NCBI GenBank assembly: GCA_023437865.1
Contig: JAEZFE010000503.1
Coordinates: 1-10,010, forward strand
Origin: Pseudomonadota bacterium
GTDB taxonomy: Bacteria; Pseudomonadota; Alphaproteobacteria; Rhodospirillales; Magnetospirillaceae
Reading direction: 5' to 3'
DNA length: 10,010 nucleotides
Notes under the pieces: generated by a model
Told to the model about the DNA's origin: nothing
Database searches by the model: none
Seen by the model: the letters and a program-made list of their open reading frames with translations, nothing else
Made by a program: the position numbers and the translations under genes
Part shown: piece after piece, positions 1 to 5,425 of the stretch
Numbering within the stretch: the stretch's first letter is position 1
Layout of the letters: each line of letters starts with the position of its first letter

Positions 1-996
1 GCCCTGATCCGTTCGTGTGACCGCCTGATGAGATTGCCCTTCGACAAGTCGGTGGGCGTCGATGGAGCCGGTGGCACGGTGGGCGATTGGTATTCGCCCT
101 GCTCGGCGGCCAAGCGCCTGTCGGTCAACGACCACGAAACCGCTCGGCTGTTCTTCGAATCCTGGTTCACCCCGTGGATGGCGACCAACAGCGGCTCGCC
201 CGAGGGAACGTTCACCGGCTATTTCGAACCCGAACTGGCCGGCTCGCGCACCCGGAAGGGTCGCTACAATGTGCCGCTGTTCGGCAAGCCGCGCGACCTG
301 GTGGTGCGCGACGGGGCCAACGGTGAATCGCTGGTAGGCCGTTTGGTCGGGGGCCGGTTCGAGCTCTATCCCACCCGCGCGGAGATCGAGGCCGGCGCCA
401 TCGCCAATGTGGCGCAGCCGGTGGCCTGGGTCGAGGACCCGGTGGACGCCCACATCCTGCACATCCAGGGATCGGGACGCATCCAGCTTGAGGACGGCTC
501 GGTGTTGCGGCTCGGTGTCGCCGCCACCAACGGCCACAAATTCGTCGGCGTCAGCCGCATCCTCAAAGAGGCTGGGCTGGTCACCGACACTTCAATGCCG
601 GCGGTGCGGGCGTGGCTGCGGGCCAATCCCGAGCAGGCGCGCGGTCTGATGCAGCAGAATCCGCGCTACGTCTTTTACCGGGTGGTGACCGGCGAGGGGC
701 CCCTGGGTTCGGAAGGCGTGGCGCTCACCCCGCAGCGCTCGCTGGCCGTGGACCCCAAATTCATTCCCCTGGGGGTTCCCCTGTTCCTCGACACGGTCGA
801 ACCCAGTGGCAAGCCGCTGCGCCGGCTGGTGATGGCCCAAGACACCGGCTCGGCCATCAAGGGCCCGGTGCGTGGCGACTTCTTCTGGGGCAGCGGCGAA
901 GCGGCCTTCCAGCAGGCCGGCCGAATGAAGAGTCCGGGCCGCTATTGGCTGCTGCTGCCCAAGACCCGCACCCCCCGCGTCGCCGCTGCCGAGTAG
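1..996 (+). CDS. mltA: MltA-type membrane-bound lytic murein transglycosylase, 5' end outside the window
   Basis: Lytic transglycosylases of this family cleave the MurNAc-GlcNAc bond of peptidoglycan, leaving 1,6-anhydro-MurNAc, and usually act as outer-membrane lipoproteins. The frame is open from base 1 (ALIRSCDRL...), and these residues resemble the family's N-terminal region just after the signal peptide, so the gene is cut by the window edge and the ATG at 28 is probably internal. Counting from that ATG, family motifs appear in order: GYFEPEL (64-70), HILHIQGSGRIQLEDG (142-157), and a C-terminal 3D (three-aspartate) double-psi barrel with QDTGSAIKG (271-279) and RGDFFWG (282-288), followed by GRYWLLLPK. 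Asp272 and Asp284 are among the conserved acids of this barrel; which one matches the catalytic Asp of E. coli MltA is not fixed here. The signal peptide and lipobox cannot be seen. The stop lies inside a terminator-like hairpin. Confidence 0.93.
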   Translation, partial: ALIRSCDRLMRLPFDKSVGVDGAGGTVGDWYSPCSAAKRLSVNDHETARLFFESWFTPWMATNSGSPEGTFTGYFEPELAGSRTRKGRYNVPLFGKPRDLVVRDGANGESLVGRLVGGRFELYPTRAEIEAGAIANVAQPVAWVEDPVDAHILHIQGSGRIQLEDGSVLRLGVAATNGHKFVGVSRILKEAGLVTDTSMPAVRAWLRANPEQARGLMQQNPRYVFYRVVTGEGPLGSEGVALTPQRSLAVDPKFIPLGVPLFLDTVEPSGKPLRRLVMAQDTGSAIKGPVRGDFFWGSGEAAFQQAGRMKSPGRYWLLLPKTRTPRVAAAE

Positions 997-1005
997 CGGC
1001 GTTTT
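981..1005 (+). terminator. Rho-independent terminator-like hairpin across the mltA stop codon
   Basis: CGCCGCT (981-987) and AGCGGCG (995-1001) are perfect 7-base complements around a 7-base loop, followed at once by TTTT (1002-1005). The left arm is the last coding sequence of mltA and the TAG stop (994-996) falls at the loop/right-arm boundary. The stem is strong, but the T-run is only four long and is followed by CGCGCGC, so termination may be partial. Confidence 0.5.
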
Positions 1006-1012
1006 CGCGCGC

Positions 1013-1041
1013 TTGGAATAAAGCCCGTGAAGCCTTATCGT
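1013..1041 (+). promoter_or_regulatory. Possible sigma-70-type promoter for the membrane protein/Smr/XRE trio
   Basis: TTGGAA (1013-1018, 4 of 6 to TTGACA) and TATCGT (1036-1041, 4 of 6 to TATAAT) are separated by exactly 17 bases. The pair lies between the mltA terminator-like hairpin and the next start codon, and it would give a leader of about 20 bases. The match is only moderate, and position is the main support. Confidence 0.33.
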
Positions 1042-1069
1042 GGCGGCCTCACCTGCCAGGATAGGAAGC

Positions 1070-1597
1070 ATGAGCGTCATCATGGCCGAATGGCGGGCCA
1101 AGAAGGCCCAGGAGGACGAACAGCTGCACGAGCGGCTGCGCGCCGCCGTGCTGTCCGGCCAGGTCGAAGTCTATACCGACCAGCGCATGCTCGATTTCCA
1201 GGGCTCGCCGGTTCATAATTCCTGGGATCATCTCGGCCCACTTCTCGGCCTGATGAGTTTGGCGCTCGTCATCCTGCTGTCGGCCGGCGTCGCCATTGGC
1301 ATCGTCGCCATGACTTTGGGTGCGCTGGGCCATCTGCTCGGCATCAAGCATTTCGTGGCGTGGCGCATCCGGGCGCGGGCCAAGGCCTACATGCTTGCCA
1401 GCACGGCGCATCTGCATCAGTTGTGGCATCTGGGCGGCATCGCGCTGGTAATGCAGGGTGGCAACGAGCCGCCGTGCCTGGCGCCGCGCGGCGACTGGCG
1501 CAAATTCGTGCGCCGCAACTTGCCGGCGGAGGGTGCTCCGCCGCCCGAACCCGAAGCGGCTGCCGAAGAAGTCACCCAGGAAATCCTGACACCATGA
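1070..1597 (+). CDS. Small membrane protein of unknown function
   Basis: I do not recognise this 175-residue protein. Residues 1-55 are charged and polar, with a Lys/Glu/Arg-rich helix at about 6-30. Residues about 58-91 are strongly hydrophobic with many Gly and Ala (LLGLMSLALVILLSAGVAIG and on), enough for one long or two short membrane segments. A basic stretch follows (WRIRARAKAY), then a second, weaker hydrophobic patch near residues 110-125, and an acidic, Pro/Ala-rich tail. The basic stretch after the hydrophobic region suggests a cytoplasmic C-terminus if there is one crossing. The ATG at 1070 is chosen because AGGA (1058-1061) sits 8 bases upstream; GTG 1040 and ATG 1082 are alternatives. 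The stop overlaps the start of the Smr gene (ATGA), so translation of the two is probably coupled. The small size and absence of known motifs make the function open. Confidence 0.75.
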   Translation: MSVIMAEWRAKKAQEDEQLHERLRAAVLSGQVEVYTDQRMLDFQGSPVHNSWDHLGPLLGLMSLALVILLSAGVAIGIVAMTLGALGHLLGIKHFVAWRIRARAKAYMLASTAHLHQLWHLGGIALVMQGGNEPPCLAPRGDWRKFVRRNLPAEGAPPPEPEAAAEEVTQEILTP

Positions 1598-2148
1598 ACC
1601 GCCCGCGCCGCCGGGTGCTGACACCCGACGAGGCGCGCATCTGGCGCGCGGTGGCTTCCAGCGTCACCCCCTTGCCTGGCCGCGAATTGCCCGAGGTGGA
1701 CGTGGAGCCGGCGCCCGAAGCGCCAAAGCCCAGTCCGCCGCCTGTCGCCGCTCCCTCGTTCCTGCCGCCCCGTCCGGCGCCGCCGCCGCCGCGCCCGCTG
1801 CCCGCGTTGTCGCTCGGCACCACGCCGGGTCTCGACAAGCGCTCCGCCGAGCGCATGAAGAAGGGCGAAATGGAGATCGATGCCCGCCTGGATCTGCACG
1901 GCATGACCCAGGACAGCGCCCACGCCCATTTGCTTGCCTTCATCCAGCGCGCCTATGACGCGGGCCGCCGTTGCGTGCTGGTGATCACCGGCAAGGGCAA
2001 CCGCGAGGGCACCGGCGTGCTGCGCGCCAATACGCCGCGCTGGCTGAACCAGTCGCCCTGCCGTGAACGCATCCTCGGTTTTTCCCACGCCAAGCCCCAG
2101 CATGGCGGCGAGGGCGCGCTCTACGTGCTGATCAACAGACGGCGATGA
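1594..2148 (+). CDS. Smr-domain protein (MutS2 C-terminal-like nuclease domain)
   Basis: This 184-residue protein has a basic N-terminus, a proline-rich linker at about 40-70, and a C-terminal Smr domain at about 93-184. The domain shows the family's signatures: LDLHGMT (99-105), the loop ITGKGN (131-136) and HGGEGALYVLI (170-180). Smr domains in other proteins nick or cut DNA or RNA; stand-alone alphaproteobacterial versions are common but mostly uncharacterised, so the substrate here is unknown. The LDLHG and TGKG elements, thought to be functionally important, are intact. The ATG overlaps the stop of the membrane-protein gene, and its own stop overlaps the next start (both ATGA), placing it in the middle of a translationally coupled trio. 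A stand-alone Smr gene close to mltA is, from recall, a common arrangement in alphaproteobacteria. Confidence 0.9.
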   Translation: MNRPRRRVLTPDEARIWRAVASSVTPLPGRELPEVDVEPAPEAPKPSPPPVAAPSFLPPRPAPPPPRPLPALSLGTTPGLDKRSAERMKKGEMEIDARLDLHGMTQDSAHAHLLAFIQRAYDAGRRCVLVITGKGNREGTGVLRANTPRWLNQSPCRERILGFSHAKPQHGGEGALYVLINRRR

Positions 2149-2498
2149 CCCCGTTTGGCGCCAAGGTCCGCCGGCTGCGCGACGCCCGGGGAATTCCGCT
2201 CAAGCAGATGGCCGCCGACCTCAATGTTTCTTCGGCCTATCTGTCGGCGCTTGAGCACGGCAACCGTGGTCGGCCCGCCCCCGGTCTGGTCATGCAGATC
2301 GCCGGCTATCTCGGCTGCATCTGGGACGAGGCGGAAGAGCTCAAGCGTCTGGCCGAACTCTCCCACCCGCGTGTCACCATCGACACTGCCGGCCTCAACC
2401 CCGCGCGGACGGAACTGGCCAACCGGTTGGCGGAACGCATTGGCGACCTCCCCGACGAGGTGGTCGGCCAGATGCTGGAAATGGTCCGCCAGGTCTGA
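2145..2498 (+). CDS. XRE/Cro-CI-type helix-turn-helix protein
   Basis: This 117-residue protein carries an N-terminal Cro/CI-like helix-turn-helix at about 5-66: FGAKVRRLRDARGIPLKQMA leads into the turn and the recognition-helix segment VSSAYLSALEHGNRG (28-42). The remaining 50 residues are helical with many charges and include EVVGQMLEMVRQV at the very end; they may serve for dimerisation. There is no peptidase, cupin or sensor domain, so it looks like a simple transcription factor or antitoxin-like DNA-binding protein. No toxin-like partner is evident unless the Smr protein plays that role, which would be speculation. Its ATG overlaps the Smr stop. A target is not identifiable from the sequence; a palindrome lies 64 bases downstream of its stop, in front of the glycosyltransferase gene. 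Confidence 0.88.
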   Translation: MTPFGAKVRRLRDARGIPLKQMAADLNVSSAYLSALEHGNRGRPAPGLVMQIAGYLGCIWDEAEELKRLAELSHPRVTIDTAGLNPARTELANRLAERIGDLPDEVVGQMLEMVRQV

Positions 2499-2506
2499 CC
2501 CAGAGA

Positions 2507-2533
2507 GGGCCATCGTCTCTTTTCGCATGGCCC
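2507..2533 (+). terminator. Hairpin after the XRE gene, possible weak terminator
   Basis: GGGCCAT (2507-2513) pairs perfectly with ATGGCCC (2527-2533) across a 13-base loop that contains CTCTTTTC. A competing stem, AGAGA (2502-2506) with TCTCT (2516-2520) followed by TTT, uses overlapping bases. Neither stem has both a strong GC arm and a good T-run, so termination here is only possible. Confidence 0.3.
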
Positions 2534-2561
2534 GATTGCGGTGATGCCGCTGGAAAGTTGC

Positions 2562-2574
2562 GTGGTATTACCAC
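2562..2574. promoter_or_regulatory. Perfect palindrome GTGGTA-T-TACCAC, candidate operator
   Basis: Two 6-base arms flank a single central T. The core TGGTATTACCA fits the TGGT-N3-ACCA form bound by FadR-subfamily (FCD) GntR regulators. It lies 39 bases before the TTG start of the glycosyltransferase gene, where a repressor could block transcription. No clear sigma-70 pair could be placed around it. No GntR regulator is encoded in the window; the nearby XRE protein is another candidate binder. Confidence 0.4.
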
Positions 2575-2613
2575 CATATCGTAGGGTGAACACCTGATAA
2601 CCAGGTTGAGCCC

Positions 2614-3696
2614 TTGCCTTACACCATTCTTCATGTGGCGAATTTCCTGTCCCGTCCCAAGGGAGCCGGGTTCGCCAGTATCCAGTACAAGCTGACCAAC
2701 GGCCTCATCCGGGCCGGCCATAACGTGGTGACCTTCAGCGACCGTGAGGTGGCGCGCGCCTCGACCCCCTTCCTGTCGCGCAAATTGGGCACTAAGGGGG
2801 CCAACCGCCGCCTGCTCACTCTGGCGACCGATCTGCGTCCGGATCTGGTGCTGCTGGGCCATGCCGACACTATCCACCCGGAGACCCTGGCCGAAATCCG
2901 CCAATTGCTTCCGGGCGTCCGTATGGCGCAATGGAATGTGGACCCCTTGTTCGAAGAGGACAACATGGCCCGCATCCGCTCCAAGCAATCGGCGGTGGAC
3001 TGGACCTTTGCCACTACCGCCGGGCCCTTGCTGCAGGCATTGGGGGCGGGTGGTCCGGCGGCGTTCATGCCCAACCCGGTGGATGCCGGCATCGAGCGGG
3101 GACGCAGCTTCGAGGCCGACGGTCTGCCGGTGGACATCTTCTATGCCGTGGGCTCGGCCGGATTTGGGCGAAGCCATTGCGGAATTGACAGTTCAGCCGG
3201 TGACATTGCCGGGCGGCTTAAGGACCGTCTGCCCGCGCGGTCGTTCCTGCTGCCCGGCATCGACGGCCCCCATCTCGGCGGAGCTGCCTGCCTCGACGCC
3301 ATGCGTTCGGCCAAGATCGGGCTCAACATCAGCCGGCGCAATGATGTCCGGCTGTATTCGTCCGACCGTATCGCCCATCTGGCCGGCAATGGTCTGGTGG
3401 TGATGATCGACCGCGCCACCGGCTATGGCGATCTGTTCGCCGAGGATGAGTTGGGCTTCTATTCCACCGAAGACGAACTGGTAGACAAGCTCGACCGCCT
3501 AACCCGCGACGATAATGCCCGCAAGGCGTTGGGCAAGCGCGGTTGGCGGGCTTACCGCTCCATGTTCGACGCTACCCGTGTGGCGCAATATATGGTCGGT
3601 GTCTTGGATGGCCGCATCGACGCCGCCGGTTTCGACTGGCGGACGCGCCCGCATTGCAAGGTGGTGCCGGAGCCGGCGCGTTGTCAGGTGGCGTGA
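2614..3696 (+). CDS. CgeB-like glycosyltransferase (GT-B fold, Glyco_trans_1_2 type)
   Basis: This 360-residue protein looks like a two-domain GT-B glycosyltransferase. The N-terminal half opens with a beta strand (YTILHVANF), a Gly-rich turn and a helix (IQYKLTNGLIRAGHNVVTFS), and contains PDLVLLGHAD and AQWNVDP. The C-terminal half has a helix and strand that resemble the nucleotide-sugar-binding part of the CgeB-like family (SSDRIAHLAGNGLVVMIDRA, about 249-268), then the acidic GYGDLFAEDELGFYSTEDEL. It ends in the usual long helix (ARKALGKRGWRAYRSMFDAT). There is no signal peptide or membrane segment, so it probably works in the cytoplasm on a cell-surface glycan or protein; donor and acceptor are unknown. 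TTG at 2614 is the start: the frame has a stop at 2587-2589 and no ATG before the first strand, and AGG (2603-2605) sits 8 bases upstream. No other glycan genes flank it. Its last 13 bases overlap the convergent regulator gene. Confidence 0.82.
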   Translation: MPYTILHVANFLSRPKGAGFASIQYKLTNGLIRAGHNVVTFSDREVARASTPFLSRKLGTKGANRRLLTLATDLRPDLVLLGHADTIHPETLAEIRQLLPGVRMAQWNVDPLFEEDNMARIRSKQSAVDWTFATTAGPLLQALGAGGPAAFMPNPVDAGIERGRSFEADGLPVDIFYAVGSAGFGRSHCGIDSSAGDIAGRLKDRLPARSFLLPGIDGPHLGGAACLDAMRSAKIGLNISRRNDVRLYSSDRIAHLAGNGLVVMIDRATGYGDLFAEDELGFYSTEDELVDKLDRLTRDDNARKALGKRGWRAYRSMFDATRVAQYMVGVLDGRIDAAGFDWRTRPHCKVVPEPARCQVA

Positions 3697-4277
3697 AGGC
3701 GAAAGGCCCGCGTTCCGTCGCGGGTCAACGTGCCCTCCTTCTCCAGCTTGGCCAGCGTGCGGTACAGCGCCTCGCGGGTCAGGCCGATCTCGCCCGCCAC
3801 CAGGGTCAGCGGCCGGTCCAGCGTGACCACTCCGTCCACCGCGCCGGCCTGAGTCAGATAGGCCAGCACCCGCTCGCGCGCGCTCTTGATCCGCACCAGC
3901 TCAAAGCGCCCGCGCAAACGCTGGAGCTGGCGTGCGAGATAGGCGGAAAACGCTAGATTTAAGGCGGGATGCGCCTTCAGCAGCAGCAGCACGGCGGCCT
4001 TGGGATAGGCGCGCAACTCGCTGGCCTCGTCGGCGACGGCGTCGCAGTGATAGACGTCCGAGAACAGCGATGCCTCGGCAAACGGCTCACCCTGCCCGGC
4101 CACGTGCAGGGTCACCGGGTGACCGTCAAGCCCATGGCGCACCAGCCTGATGCGCCCCTGTTCCACATGAAACATCGCATTGGCGGCATCCCCGGCGCGG
4201 AACAGCGTCTCGCCCGCCGCCAGCTTGCGCCGGGTGGTGCGCACGTTGCGCAGCAATGTCAGCCATTCTTCGGCCAT
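3684..4277 (-). CDS. Crp/Fnr-family transcriptional regulator
   Basis: This 197-residue protein has a cyclic-nucleotide-binding-like beta-barrel at about 10-115 (LAAGETLFRAGD, MFHVEQGRIRL), a long dimer helix (about 108-130) and a C-terminal winged helix at about 135-195. The turn and recognition helix LVAGEIGLTREALYRTLAKL (159-178) carries Arg168, Glu169 and Arg173. This is the R-E-x-x-x-R pattern with which E. coli CRP reads TGTGA half-sites; FNR has a different pattern. In the ligand-pocket segment, PFAEASLFSDVYHCDAVA, the Arg-Ser pair that holds cAMP phosphate in CRP is replaced by His77-Cys78, so cAMP is probably not the signal. With only one Cys in the protein, an FNR-type iron-sulfur cluster is unlikely. 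The start is ATG with AAGGGAG a few bases upstream. It is divergent from the exported Spy/CpxP-like gene and has a candidate own-binding site at its promoter. The effector is unknown. Confidence 0.92.
   Translation of the reverse strand: MAEEWLTLLRNVRTTRRKLAAGETLFRAGDAANAMFHVEQGRIRLVRHGLDGHPVTLHVAGQGEPFAEASLFSDVYHCDAVADEASELRAYPKAAVLLLLKAHPALNLAFSAYLARQLQRLRGRFELVRIKSARERVLAYLTQAGAVDGVVTLDRPLTLVAGEIGLTREALYRTLAKLEKEGTLTRDGTRAFRLHAT
3707..3724. other. GC-rich hairpin between convergent gene ends
   Basis: CCCGCG (3707-3712) pairs with CGCGGG (3719-3724) across a 6-base loop, starting 10 bases after the glycosyltransferase stop and inside the final codons of the convergent regulator gene. It has no T-run on the + side and only a CCTTTC on the - side. 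It may stabilise 3' ends or pause polymerase, but could also be chance in GC-rich coding DNA. Confidence 0.25.
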
Positions 4278-4290
4278 TCCGACTCTCCCT

Positions 4291-4306
4291 TGTGACTGCG
4301 ATCATA
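4291..4306. promoter_or_regulatory. Crp-type box TGTGA-N6-TCATA over the regulator's likely -10 element
   Basis: TGTGA (4291-4295), six bases, and TCATA (4302-4306) match 9 of 10 half-site positions of the E. coli CRP consensus TGTGA-N6-TCACA. On the - strand the right half reads as TATGAT (4306-4301), a 5-of-6 match to a -10 element, with only a poor -35 (TTAGCG) 18 bases further upstream. That would put the start of transcription near 4294, 17 bases from the regulator's start codon. Binding here would cover the promoter, which suggests self-repression; an effect on the divergent gene is also possible. Confidence 0.5.
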
Positions 4307-4353
4307 CGCGAGGACACGGTGCGGCGCTAAGGTGACGGAAAGGGAGTTCCGCC

Positions 4354-4827
4354 ATGAAAGCACTGACCGTCGCGTTGATGACCCTGCTTGCCCTGCCCGC
4401 CTTCGCCGCCGATCCCAAGGGGCTGAGCCCGGCGCAGATCGAGTCATTGCGGGCCGCGCGCGGCATGGGCCTGTCGCTGCCGGCGGAACTGAACGGCAAG
4501 CCGGGGCCGCTGCATGTGCTGGAATTGGCCGACAAGCTGGGGCTGAGCGCCGAGCAGATCGAGGCCATGGATGGGCTGGTGGTGGCCATGAAGACCGAGG
4601 CGGTGGCCGTGGGCGAACGTATCATCGCCGCCGAGGGCGAACTGGACGCGCTGTTCGCGGCCGCCGAACCGGACCGTGCCGCCGTTGCTGCCAAGGTGGA
4701 CGACATCGCCCGCCTCAACGGGGCACTACGGCTGGTGCACCTTAACACCCATCTGGCCGCCGCCAAGGTGCTGAGCGCTGGGCAGAAGGGCCGTTACATG
4801 GAGTTGAGGCATTACCCCGGCGGGTGA
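4354..4827 (+). CDS. Exported Spy/CpxP (LTxxQ)-like helical protein
   Basis: This 157-residue protein begins with a clear signal peptide (MKALTVALMTLLALPAFA, cleavage likely after residue 18 at AFA-AD), so it is expected in the periplasm. The mature part is predicted all-helical and has three LSxxQ elements: LSPAQ (24-28), LSAEQ (64-68) and LSAGQ (140-144), variants of the LTxxQ motif of the Spy/CpxP/ZraP group. In that group the proteins act as chaperones or metal/envelope-stress sensors. The stretch GMGLSLPAELNGKPGPLHVL (37-56) resembles alphaproteobacterial members annotated as periplasmic heavy-metal sensors. There is no His- or Cys-rich metal site, so metal binding is not supported. AGGGAG (4341-4346) lies 7 bases before the ATG. 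Its divergence from the Crp-type regulator gene hints at shared control. It converges on the methyltransferase gene with 3 bases between the stops. Confidence 0.8.
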   Translation: MKALTVALMTLLALPAFAADPKGLSPAQIESLRAARGMGLSLPAELNGKPGPLHVLELADKLGLSAEQIEAMDGLVVAMKTEAVAVGERIIAAEGELDALFAAAEPDRAAVAAKVDDIARLNGALRLVHLNTHLAAAKVLSAGQKGRYMELRHYPGG

Positions 4828-4830
4828 TGG

Positions 4831-5424
4831 TCAGGGCAGCATGGCCACGTGCAGGCCCTTGCCGACCGGGAACGTGGTTGCCGACACACCGGCCAGGGCC
4901 TCGACGGCGGCGATGTAACCGGCGATCTCCTCGGGATGCGACAGCGCATTGTCGGCGAGCAGCAGGCAGCCGGGGGCCAGCTTGGGCAACAGCAGGCGCA
5001 CTTGTTCGGGGGCGCTCCAGCGGTCGGCATCGAAGAACACGCAATCGAACGGCCCGGCCAGGGTGGCCACCGTCTCGCTGGCGTCGCCGACCAGCAACTG
5101 CACATGGTCGGCCAACCCGGCGCGCTGAAGATTGACCTGGGCCTGGGCGCTTTTGCCGGCATCGCGCTCGATGCTGATCAGCGGCGTGGCCAAACCGTTG
5201 GCGCGCAATGCCGCCGCCAGCCAAAGGGTGCTGATGCCGTTGGAGGTGCCGATCTCCAGCACCCGGCGGCGCCCACCGGAGCGCACCAGCACGTGCAGCA
5301 ACTCGGCGGTGTCGCGCTCCAGATTCAGCATCTTGGACGCGCGGTCGGCTTCGCGCGCATCGTTGTCGCGCCCGAACCCCTCCAGTTCGCGCAGGATGCC
5401 GTCGAGTGCGGCGTCGATCAGCAT
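4831..5424 (-). CDS. Class I SAM-dependent O-methyltransferase
   Basis: This 197-residue protein resembles the COMT/CCoAOMT-type family-3 O-methyltransferases, which move a methyl group from S-adenosylmethionine to a hydroxyl. Motif I for SAM is VLEIGTSNGISTLWLA (55-70); the acidic end of strand 2 is ISIERD (83-88, Glu86). FDCVFFDADRW (127-137) and LLLADNALSH (154-163) supply the Asp/Asp-Asn set that in the family binds a divalent metal. The N-terminal helix (about 1-45) with the charged stretch READRASKMLNLE is the usual cap. No signal peptide is present, so it is cytoplasmic. The substrate cannot be told. It is the last gene of the his operon, with one base between the HIT gene's stop and its ATG, so it is almost certainly co-transcribed; nothing in histidine synthesis requires a methyl transfer, so it looks like a passenger. 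Confidence 0.88.
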   Translation of the reverse strand: MLIDAALDGILRELEGFGRDNDAREADRASKMLNLERDTAELLHVLVRSGGRRRVLEIGTSNGISTLWLAAALRANGLATPLISIERDAGKSAQAQVNLQRAGLADHVQLLVGDASETVATLAGPFDCVFFDADRWSAPEQVRLLLPKLAPGCLLLADNALSHPEEIAGYIAAVEALAGVSATTFPVGKGLHVAMLP

Positions 5425-5425
5425 T

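Noticed and set aside
28..30. ATG at 28 as the true start of the transglycosylase gene
   Set aside because: The frame is open to base 1 and the residues before it fit the family's N-terminal region; no ribosome-binding site precedes the ATG and no signal peptide follows it.
1012..1021. CTTGGAATAA occurring both here and at 8891-8900, as a possible shared regulatory element
   Set aside because: Dozens of repeated 10-mers are expected by chance in 10 kb, and the second copy has no matching -10 element at the right distance.
1594..1830. GC-rich proline-coding tract in the Smr gene as a DNA repeat
   Set aside because: The CCG/GCC-rich run (about 1710-1805) is irregular and is explained by the proline-rich linker of the protein.
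1594..2498. Smr and XRE genes as a toxin-antitoxin pair
   Set aside because: The order and overlap fit loosely, but stand-alone Smr proteins are widespread housekeeping proteins and no known toxin fold is present. The evidence is too thin to call it.
2395..3177. A 260-codon open frame on the - strand opposite the XRE and glycosyltransferase genes
   Set aside because: Its composition is Gly/Arg/Gln-rich without a domain, and it covers the promoter region and the conserved first half of the glycosyltransferase gene.
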